From NCBI GenBank assembly GCA_021793405.1, contig JAJYSV010000007.1, positions 56,109 through 120,108 on the forward strand: a DNA stretch of 64,000 nt, read 5' to 3'. A program made the position numbers and the translations under genes. Each line of letters opens with the position of its first letter. The first letter of the stretch is position 1. The notes beneath the pieces were generated by a model. The model was not told the DNA's origin. It saw only the letters and a list, made by a program, of their open reading frames with translations, and did not search any database. This DNA comes from Acidobacteriota bacterium (GTDB taxonomy: Bacteria > Acidobacteriota > Terriglobia > Terriglobales > Acidobacteriaceae). Below, piece by piece: positions 58,194 to 64,000 of the stretch.

Positions 58194-58442
58194 TCACGAA
58201 GTCCGAACAGATGCCAACGCCCTCAGAAACTGACGGCCGTCCATGCGGTACTTGAACGCCTTGCGTCCGTCGATGAAAACTATGGGCACCTCATCGTTGT
58301 ATTTTTGCCGCAACTGGGGGTCGACATCGATGTCCACCTCGCGCCATTGGAACTCGGCATCGCCCTGGATTTGCGTAAGCGTCTCCTTGACGATGTCGCA
58401 GAGATGACATCCCTTGCGCGAATAGACCACCACGTCGTGCAT
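58194..58442 (-). CDS. Glutaredoxin-like thioredoxin-fold protein (DUF836)
   Basis: 82 residues from the ATG at 58442; a longer open frame upstream is non-coding. CxxC is in YSRKGCHLCDIVKETL, the cis-Pro in VPIVFIDGRKAF, and the fold ends ALAS. Cytoplasmic thiol-disulfide protein. It follows the sirtuin in map order but is read in the same direction, 154 bases apart; no clear partner. Confidence 0.88.
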   Translation of the reverse strand: MHDVVVYSRKGCHLCDIVKETLTQIQGDAEFQWREVDIDVDPQLRQKYNDEVPIVFIDGRKAFKYRMDGRQFLRALASVRTS

Positions 58443-58519
58443 AGGACGATTGTAAACGCGTGTCCGGAAATTCCCCGGCGGTAGATCCCAACAAACGCGC
58501 ATCTCGCCTCGAGCGATTT

Positions 58520-58771
58520 TCCGTTTGCAGCGAACAGCAAATGGAGAGCCATCTCCAGATGCATATCGAGGACAACCTCCGCTCCGGCATGACTCCGGAA
58601 GAGATGCGCCGCGACGCCATTCTGAAGCTGGGCGGAGTTGAACAGACCAAGTAGGCGTACCGCGAACGCAGCGCGATTCCGTTTCTCGAAAATCTGCTGC
58701 GCGATGTGCGATTCGCTCTGCGGCCATTTGGACGCCGACGCTGGAGATATGCGCGGTGGGCGGTTCCATGA
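58520..58771 (+). pseudogene. Decayed 5' fragment of an ABC-type (ADOP) permease gene
   Basis: The plus strand reads MESHLQMHIEDNLRSGMTPE, then EMRRDAILKLGGVEQTK, a TAG, and AYRERSAIPFLENLLRD followed by VRFALRP. This matches the cytoplasmic N-terminal part of large Acidobacteriota permeases, where KEAYR is usual; a GAG-to-TAG change gives the stop. The sequence then ends and the membrane part is missing, so only about 80 codons survive. Confidence 0.7.
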
Positions 58772-58829
58772 AAGAAGTCGAAGCTGTCCAAACTCTTGAG
58801 GACCGCATCGGCCGGTTACTCCACTTTGA

Positions 58830-60215
58830 CTAGGGGGATGTCTCCGCTGTATCGGCGGAAGCGAAGCCATGTTTCTCCATTCGATAAATTAGGGTGCGGC
58901 GGCTGATATCCAGGTAACGCGCCGCCTGAGTCTGGTTTCCTGCGAACTTTTCTAAGGCGCGTCCGATGAGTTCGCGCTCAATCGCCTCCAGGCTGATCCC
59001 TCCCTCCGGCAGGTCGGACCACAGCCCCGTCACGTTTGAGGAGGACGGCAGCAGTTCCTCCGGCAGGTCATCGAGCGTAATGAGGTCATTCGGCGAAAGT
59101 ACTAACATCCGCTCCAGCACATTTTCAAGTTGGCGAACATTCCCCGGCCAACGATACGAAATCAGCCGCTGATGCACCGCTGACGATAGACGCACATCCA
59201 GCAGGTCATGCCGTTCCTTTGCCCGTTGAAACAAAACATCGATGAGTTCCGGGATGTCTTCTCTTCGTTCCCGCAACGGAGGGAGCGTCAAGGGGACAAC
59301 TGCCAGCCGATAATACAGGTCCTCGCGAAAGGTGCCGTCTTCAATCATCGCCGTCAAATTGCGGTGCGTCGCCGCAATGACGCGGACATCGACTTTGGTG
59401 GAGGTACTCGCGCCGAGTTTGGTAAGCTCGCCCTCCTGTAGCACTCGCAATAGCTTGACCTGCGCTTCCAGGGGGAGTTCTCCGATCTCGTCCAGAAATA
59501 GTGTGCCTCCGTCCGCCGACTCGATCCGTCCAGCCTTATTCGTCACTGCACCCGTGAAAGCGCCGCGCATATATCCGAAGAGCTCCGACTCAACCAGGTC
59601 CGCGGGAATCGCACCGCAATTAATGGCGATGAACGGTCCGCTGCTTCGACGGCTGCTCTGATGGATGGCCCGCGCGACCAGTTCTTTCCCGGTACCCGTC
59701 TCGCCCAGGATGAGAACCGTGGCATCGCGCTGTGCGACTCGCGCAGCCTGATCGAGCACGCGCAGCAGCCCTTTCGACTGTCCAACAATCCCCTTGAAGC
59801 CGTATCGCTGGTCCAGGGCCGAGCGGAGCGAGTGCACCTCTTCGATCAGGTTCTGCCGCTCCATGGCGCGATGCACGACCAGCACCAGGGCCTCGAAATC
59901 GAGAGGCTTTGTCACATAGTCGTACGCGCCCATCCTCATGGCTTCGACCGCGGTCTCAATGGTCCCGAACGCAGTGACAACGATGACCGTGGTCTGCATT
60001 CCCGCTTTGCCGATGCGGTCTAAAAGCTCCAGGCCTGTGGTGGGCATGCGCAGGTCGGTGATGATGAGCTGCGGCTCCATGTCTTTCAGCATCATCCATG
60101 CGGCGCCCCCGTCAGATGCCAGGGATACTTGATAACCCGCCTCCTCGAGCTGCATCTTCATCACTCGGCGAAGGCTGCTGTCATCGTCCACAACGAGGAT
60201 ATGATTCCGCTTCAT
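58830..60215 (-). CDS. NtrC-family sigma54 response regulator
   Basis: 461 residues from the ATG at 60215. Receiver domain (about 1-120; Asp53 region in IITDLRMP, and KPLDFE), AAA+ domain with Walker A GETGTGKE, GAFTGA loop intact and Walker B LFLDEIGE, then a Fis-type helix-turn-helix (NQTQAARYLDISRRTLIYRM). The four-base overlap with the sensor kinase and the divergent efflux genes mark it as the regulator of the latter, via the palindromes at 61494-61530. Confidence 0.95.
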   Translation of the reverse strand: MKRNHILVVDDDSSLRRVMKMQLEEAGYQVSLASDGGAAWMMLKDMEPQLIITDLRMPTTGLELLDRIGKAGMQTTVIVVTAFGTIETAVEAMRMGAYDYVTKPLDFEALVLVVHRAMERQNLIEEVHSLRSALDQRYGFKGIVGQSKGLLRVLDQAARVAQRDATVLILGETGTGKELVARAIHQSSRRSSGPFIAINCGAIPADLVESELFGYMRGAFTGAVTNKAGRIESADGGTLFLDEIGELPLEAQVKLLRVLQEGELTKLGASTSTKVDVRVIAATHRNLTAMIEDGTFREDLYYRLAVVPLTLPPLRERREDIPELIDVLFQRAKERHDLLDVRLSSAVHQRLISYRWPGNVRQLENVLERMLVLSPNDLITLDDLPEELLPSSSNVTGLWSDLPEGGISLEAIERELIGRALEKFAGNQTQAARYLDISRRTLIYRMEKHGFASADTAETSP

Positions 60216-61321
60216 GAAGGCACCGATTTCGTCCGTTGCCAGGGCAGTTCCATCCGAAAGACGGTGCCCTGGCCAGAGTTTGGTCTGCAGAAGAGCGCGC
60301 CGCCGTGCTGGGCGGCGATATTCGATGCGATGGCCAGACCCAGGCCAGTGCCGTTTTCCTTGGTGGTGAAGAAGGGATCGAAAATGTGTTCCCTGTCTTC
60401 CGGGGCGATTCCCTTCCCACGGTCGCTGACCTCCACACACAGGCAGCCATCTGCAAAGAACGGGCGGATCACGACTGTCCCTTCCCCATCCGTCGCCTGG
60501 ATGGCATTCAGAATCAGATTGAGGAGCAGTTGCTTGATCTGTTCCGGGTCGCACTCCACCTCGCCCCCTGATAGTCCTGACTCAACCTCCAGTTTCACCC
60601 CCTGGCGGCTTGCGGCATGTTGCGCCAGCGCGGTTACAGAGTGGACCATTTCGAGCGGATCTGTCTTCTGCAAGCGAGGCAACCGTGGACGGGCGAAGTC
60701 GAGAAAATTGCTGAGCAGCTTGTTCAGCCGCTGCGACTCCCGGGTCAGGATCTCCAGGCATTCGGCGCGGTCCTCGGCAGATGCCTGTCCGCGCGACAGA
60801 ATGCCGGCTGCGCCACTGATGCTTGCCAATGGATTGCGTATCTCATGGGCAAGACTCGCAGACAATTGTCCCGCAGCGGTAAGACGCTCGGTCTTCTTGA
60901 GCTGGTCAATGTTCTGCCGCAGCTCGGTGTAAACATGCTCCAGTTCGAGCTTGGTCAGTTCCACACGATTCCGCTGCGTGCGCTCGCGGTCCGCGAGCAA
61001 TCCAGCAATGACACCGGCGGCGCCAAAGGTACTGAGTTCCACGAGTTCATCTTGTGCATCCAGCGATTCTCGATACCAATGCCGGTGAATCGATGGGGCC
61101 TGCAACAGGGTGGCGAGCAGAACCGTCTTGAGCGCACCTTTCCAGCCGAAGAACAGTCCAGCCAACATAAAGGGAAGAATATTCAGGTGGTGCAAAACAT
61201 TATTCAACACGACGTCGTGCTGGGGCGCCATCCAGGCAGAGACTGCAAGTATTACTACCAGCGCTGCGATCAGTACTGCCTTCGCCTTCGACGATTGCAA
61301 GCTGGATGGGATGAAGGACAT
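60212..61321 (-). CDS. Membrane sensor histidine kinase
   Basis: 369 residues from the ATG at 61321. The frame is open to 61408, but the sigma54 promoter at 61419-61434 would start transcription near 61407, so a start at 61408 is unlikely. About three N-terminal spans with short loops, a coiled coil, the H-box HEIRNPLASISGA, N-box LLLNLILNAIQA, and G-boxes DRGKGIAPED and GTGLGLAIA. No large periplasmic sensor domain, so the signal may be in the membrane. Coupled to the regulator by a four-base overlap. Confidence 0.93.
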   Translation of the reverse strand: MSFIPSSLQSSKAKAVLIAALVVILAVSAWMAPQHDVVLNNVLHHLNILPFMLAGLFFGWKGALKTVLLATLLQAPSIHRHWYRESLDAQDELVELSTFGAAGVIAGLLADRERTQRNRVELTKLELEHVYTELRQNIDQLKKTERLTAAGQLSASLAHEIRNPLASISGAAGILSRGQASAEDRAECLEILTRESQRLNKLLSNFLDFARPRLPRLQKTDPLEMVHSVTALAQHAASRQGVKLEVESGLSGGEVECDPEQIKQLLLNLILNAIQATDGEGTVVIRPFFADGCLCVEVSDRGKGIAPEDREHIFDPFFTTKENGTGLGLAIASNIAAQHGGALFCRPNSGQGTVFRMELPWQRTKSVPS

Positions 61322-61418
61322 GCTCTCATTTTCCCACGATGGCGGAGAATGACTGTCCAGCCAACTGGAGACCTGGAACGGAACGGACGTGGGACTTGCT
61401 TGCATCACGAACCTAGAT

Positions 61419-61434
61419 GCAATTCAATCGCCAA
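61419..61434 (-). promoter_or_regulatory. Sigma54 promoter of the sensor kinase-regulator operon
   Basis: The minus strand reads TTGGCGATTGAATTGC with GG and GC twelve bases apart, followed by AT, close to the RpoN consensus (TTGGC...TTGCAT). Transcription would start near 61407, implying autoregulation through the palindromes just upstream. Confidence 0.75.
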
Positions 61435-61493
61435 GCCGCCGCGTTCGAATTTCGGGTCCGTCGAACGATGTTTCGGCAAAAATCTGTCGACAC

Positions 61494-61530
61494 TGACCCA
61501 TTCGGAACACTCGGTGTCCCATTTGGGACA
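61494..61530. promoter_or_regulatory. Paired palindromic activator sites between the divergent sigma54 promoters
   Basis: TGTCCCATTTGGGACA (61515-61530) is a perfect inverted repeat; TGACCCATTCGGAACA (61494-61509) matches it at 13 of 16 positions. Their centres are 21 bases (two helix turns) apart and about 60 bases from each sigma54 promoter, as expected for NtrC-type enhancer sites. Confidence 0.7.
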
Positions 61531-61578
61531 GTCGCGATCGGCATATGGAACAAATAGCCAGACTTGGCCCGCATAATT

Positions 61579-61596
61579 TTGGCCGCCGAATTGCTT
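61579..61596 (+). promoter_or_regulatory. Sigma54 promoter of the efflux operon
   Basis: TTGGCCGCCGAATTGCTT has GG at 61581-61582 and GC at 61593-61594, twelve bases apart. Transcription would start near 61606, one base before the GTG start of the TolC-like gene. Confidence 0.75.
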
Positions 61597-61606
61597 TTGG
61601 GTAGGG

Positions 61607-62986
61607 GTGAGCTACTGCAAGATTGTCTTACTATCGTTGTTCTTACCGGCCCAAATGATTCTCGGAGGGCAGTCAGTGCCGCAGCGGTCCGCGCCTGTAC
61701 CTGATTCCGTGCAGTCCGCAACCCAAGGGGCGAAACTTCCGATGGCGCCCGTGCCCCAGGCCGCAACAGGCACCGCCGTCGAGTTGCCCCTGTCTCAAAG
61801 CGCGCCGGTTGTACTTTCACTGTCGGACGCCATTGCAATGGCTGAGCGGAACAGCCCCAGGTTGCGAGAGGCTTCCGCGATCTCCCAACGCACCACCGCG
61901 GCGGCGCAGACAGCGCACGCGTACAGCAATCCTAGTCTGGAGGTTTTTGAAGGCGAGCAGTATGCCAGGGCCGTTTCCATCCCGGGCATACCTGGGCTGC
62001 TGCAACATTATGCTGCGTATCAGACCATCGAAATTCCATCTGAACGTCGAGCACGCCAGAGTGCCGCACGGTTTCAGGTCGCGAGCAGCCGGGCCTACCA
62101 GCAGGCTGTCATGTTTTCAGTTGTTGCGGACGCGAAGCGCGCCTTCTACAGTGCCCTGCGTCGACGCGAGGAGATCGCGCACGCGCAGGAAAACCTGCAG
62201 CTGGTGCAGGACTTGCGACGGCGCGTCGAGGTCGAGGTGCGGATCGGTGAAAAGGGAAGATTGGAATTGACCCGCGCCGAAGCGGAGATGGCACGCGCGC
62301 AGTTTATGGTGCGAAGCGCCCGGCTGGAATATGCCAATGCGATTGCATTGTTGCGCGTGGCCATCGCTGCCCCGGCAGACGCGAATCTGGATCCGAAGGG
62401 CGATTTTTCTCCCAGCATCACGCTTTCCCCATTGGAGCAAATGCGGGAAGACGTGTTGCGCGCGCATCCTGTTGTGGCTCAATCGCAGGCTGACATTCAG
62501 CGGTCCCAGGCCACCCTCGATCTTGAGCGGGCGCTGCGCATTCCCCGGCCCACCGCTTACGTGGAATACGAGAACCAGCCTGACCTGCGTTTCTGGCGTG
62601 CGGGGGTGACCGTGCCAATTCCTCTATGGGACCGTCGCCGCAGCCAGATCGGAGAAGCCAAGGCCGCCATTTCTGAATCGACTGCGGTGCTCGATCAAAG
62701 GCGACTGGAACTGATCTCCGCGCTGGAGCGGGCGTACGAGCAATATCAACTGGCAGACCAGCAGGTCACTTCGCTTGAGTCCGGCTCACTCCGTGCCGCC
62801 GAAAGCGCCGTGGATGCCGCCAAAGCCGCTTATCGCTTTGGTGAGCGCGGCATTGTCGAGGTGCTGGATGCGCAGCGGGTACTTCAAACTGTGCGCGGTG
62901 ACCTGCTGGATGCGCAATTCGCGCGCCAGTCGGCGCTGGTCGACCTGGAAGAACTTGGCGCGATGTCGCCTGGAGCGAGGCCCTGA
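61607..62986 (+). CDS. TolC-family outer membrane efflux protein
   Basis: 459 residues from a GTG. Signal-like start (IVLLSLFLPAQMILGG), then two outer membrane efflux repeats: SLSDAIAMAERNSPRLREA and FSVVADAKRAFYSALRRREE in the first, PTAYVEYENQPDLRFWRAGVTVPIPLWDRRR and AAKAAYRFGERGIVEVLDAQRV in the second. CusC/CzcC-like. It forms the outer channel of a tripartite pump with the membrane fusion protein that overlaps it by one base. The next gene probably encodes an RND pump, outside the window. Confidence 0.93.
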   Translation: MSYCKIVLLSLFLPAQMILGGQSVPQRSAPVPDSVQSATQGAKLPMAPVPQAATGTAVELPLSQSAPVVLSLSDAIAMAERNSPRLREASAISQRTTAAAQTAHAYSNPSLEVFEGEQYARAVSIPGIPGLLQHYAAYQTIEIPSERRARQSAARFQVASSRAYQQAVMFSVVADAKRAFYSALRRREEIAHAQENLQLVQDLRRRVEVEVRIGEKGRLELTRAEAEMARAQFMVRSARLEYANAIALLRVAIAAPADANLDPKGDFSPSITLSPLEQMREDVLRAHPVVAQSQADIQRSQATLDLERALRIPRPTAYVEYENQPDLRFWRAGVTVPIPLWDRRRSQIGEAKAAISESTAVLDQRRLELISALERAYEQYQLADQQVTSLESGSLRAAESAVDAAKAAYRFGERGIVEVLDAQRVLQTVRGDLLDAQFARQSALVDLEELGAMSPGARP

Positions 62987-64000
62987 TGATTGACATAGGA
63001 TTTTCTACGAGGCTTCCACGGCGCGGTCGGTTGGTTCGACGTCCCGGGCTACTCGCTCTGCTTCTCGCTCCACTGATGGTGGCAACGCAGGGTTGCAATG
63101 CGAAACAGAACGCGGCCGTCACGGTGACGGAGACAAGCAATCCCAATGAGATATCCATTACACCCGCTCTTGCACGGAATCTGAAATTCGGTGAGCCAGA
63201 AATCACAAACGTGACGGGCACATTGCGCGTGTCCGCGCATATTGAGACCGATGCCAGACGCATTGCGCGCGTGGGCTCTCCGGTCGCCGGACGCATACTC
63301 AAGCTGCTGGTGTTCGAAGGTGAGTATGTGAAATCCGGAACCGTTCTGGCCATGCTGCACAGCACAGACCTATCGGACACGCAGGTCGCACTCATCAAGG
63401 CATATTCGCAGCAGGGCCTGGCCGCGGCTGCCGAGCAGCGGGCCGAGCAACTTGTGAAGGCGGACGTGATTGGTCGCGCGGAGCTCGAGCGCCGCCGGGC
63501 GGAATTGCTGCAGGCCAGCACCGAGGCCGCGTCCTACCGCACTCAGCTCCTTGGCCTTGGCATGACGGAAGCGCAGATCCGGAACCTGGAGACCACCCGT
63601 AAGCTCAGCGCGGATTACCCCATTGACGCGCCGAAGAGTGGTACTGTTCTGACGCGAGAAATCACGATCGGACAAGTGGTGCAGCCGTCCGATCCTGCGT
63701 TCACCATCGCAGACCTGTCAAGCGTCTGGGTGGTGGCCAACGTGCCGGAAGAAGATGCCGGCCATCTGCAAAAAGGCATGGAGGTCGAAGTCCGCATCCC
63801 CGCCCTGCCGCTACACAGGATCGAGGGGCAGCTTTCATTTGTCTCCCCCATCGTGGATCCCTCAACCCGCACGGTTGCGGTCCGCATGGATGTTCCCAAT
63901 CCTACGGGTCTGCTCAAGCCGGATGAGCTGGCCAACATGACCTTCATCGGCCATGCCGACCGCAAACTCACTGTGCCGAATGCGGCGGTCGTGCGCGAAG
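62986..64000 (+). CDS. RND-type membrane fusion lipoprotein (3' end outside window)
   Basis: Open from the ATG at 62986 (overlapping the TolC stop codon) to the window end, 338 codons so far. A hydrophobic start ends in a lipobox-like TQGC, so it is probably lipid-anchored. Biotinyl-lipoyl-like half-motifs RIARVGSPVAGRILKLLVFEGEYVKSG and YPIDAPKSGTVLTREITIGQVVQPSD frame an alpha-helical hairpin, followed by a beta-barrel domain (VWVVANVPEEDAGHLQKGMEVEV). Like CzcB/CusB adapters it would join an RND pump to the TolC-type channel; the exported substrate (metal or drug) is not readable. Confidence 0.92.
   Translation, partial: MIDIGFSTRLPRRGRLVRRPGLLALLLAPLMVATQGCNAKQNAAVTVTETSNPNEISITPALARNLKFGEPEITNVTGTLRVSAHIETDARRIARVGSPVAGRILKLLVFEGEYVKSGTVLAMLHSTDLSDTQVALIKAYSQQGLAAAAEQRAEQLVKADVIGRAELERRRAELLQASTEAASYRTQLLGLGMTEAQIRNLETTRKLSADYPIDAPKSGTVLTREITIGQVVQPSDPAFTIADLSSVWVVANVPEEDAGHLQKGMEVEVRIPALPLHRIEGQLSFVSPIVDPSTRTVAVRMDVPNPTGLLKPDELANMTFIGHADRKLTVPNAAVVRE

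Overview
The window is about 64 kb of bacterial chromosome at roughly 55-60% GC, with short intergenic gaps and many GTG/TTG starts. Several features point to the phylum Acidobacteriota: a remnant of the duplicated ABC-permease type common in that group (58520-58771), a Gln-rich exported protein with a Tyr/Trp/Gly-rich end (8178-9080), the serine hydrolase-murQ-murA order, and the pairing of FG-GAP and TAT-exported sugar oxidoreductases. This taxonomic placement is an inference from gene content. I see no rRNA, no CRISPR array and no intact insertion sequence; one tRNA gene is present.

Layout. 1-6.2 kb: the end of a polyketide/non-ribosomal peptide locus, with a KS-AT-KR-ACP module that runs in from the left edge followed by a docking plus condensation protein that breaks off where an adenylation domain should start. 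6.4 kb: tRNA-Arg(CCT). 6.5-19.2 kb: housekeeping and cell-wall genes (methyltransferase, Gln-rich exported protein, serine hydrolase, murQ, murA, sugar oxidoreductase, EamA exporter, pnp, rpsO, SAM hydroxide adenosyltransferase). 19.3-20.2 kb: an accessory patch with a zinc-ribbon/HEPN-like protein abutting a truncated nucleotidyltransferase and its small partner, directly behind thiC. 20.2-27.2 kb: thiC, a cytochrome c maturation operon (ccmA-ybaK-ccmB-ccmC-ccmD), DAHP synthase and a beta-propeller lipoprotein. 27.2-36 kb: HPP and SpoIIE-type membrane proteins, YihY, a cold-shock protein that overlaps an aberrantly long queG, an FG-GAP protein and a TAT oxidoreductase. 36.4-42.2 kb: an lhr-nei2 DNA repair operon.

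43.1-51.1 kb is the most interesting region. Two divergent gene sets flank a sigma54 activator. The leftward set encodes a NifX-like/zinc-ribbon fusion, a DUF5320 protein, a membrane protein, an exported small protein, two MinD-type ATPases with inserted ferredoxin domains, and a ZnuBC-like ABC transporter without a binding protein. The rightward set encodes the PAS-AAA-Fis activator and two more NifX/MTH1175-type proteins. Sigma54 -24/-12 elements stand in front of both sets, with a pair of TGCA-TAT-TGCA palindromes between them. The set resembles the 'orange protein' (ORP) locus of Desulfovibrio in gene content and control, but here carries a metal-type ABC transporter and extra small proteins.

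51.3-58.8 kb: thiamine-binding protein, pncB, a B12-type radical SAM enzyme, an EmrB-type exporter, a class III sirtuin, a glutaredoxin-like protein and the permease remnant. 58.8-64 kb: a second sigma54 system, an NtrC-type regulator and sensor kinase divergent from a TolC/membrane-fusion efflux operon, with sigma54 promoters on both sides of a pair of palindromic upstream sites. The window ends inside the membrane fusion protein.
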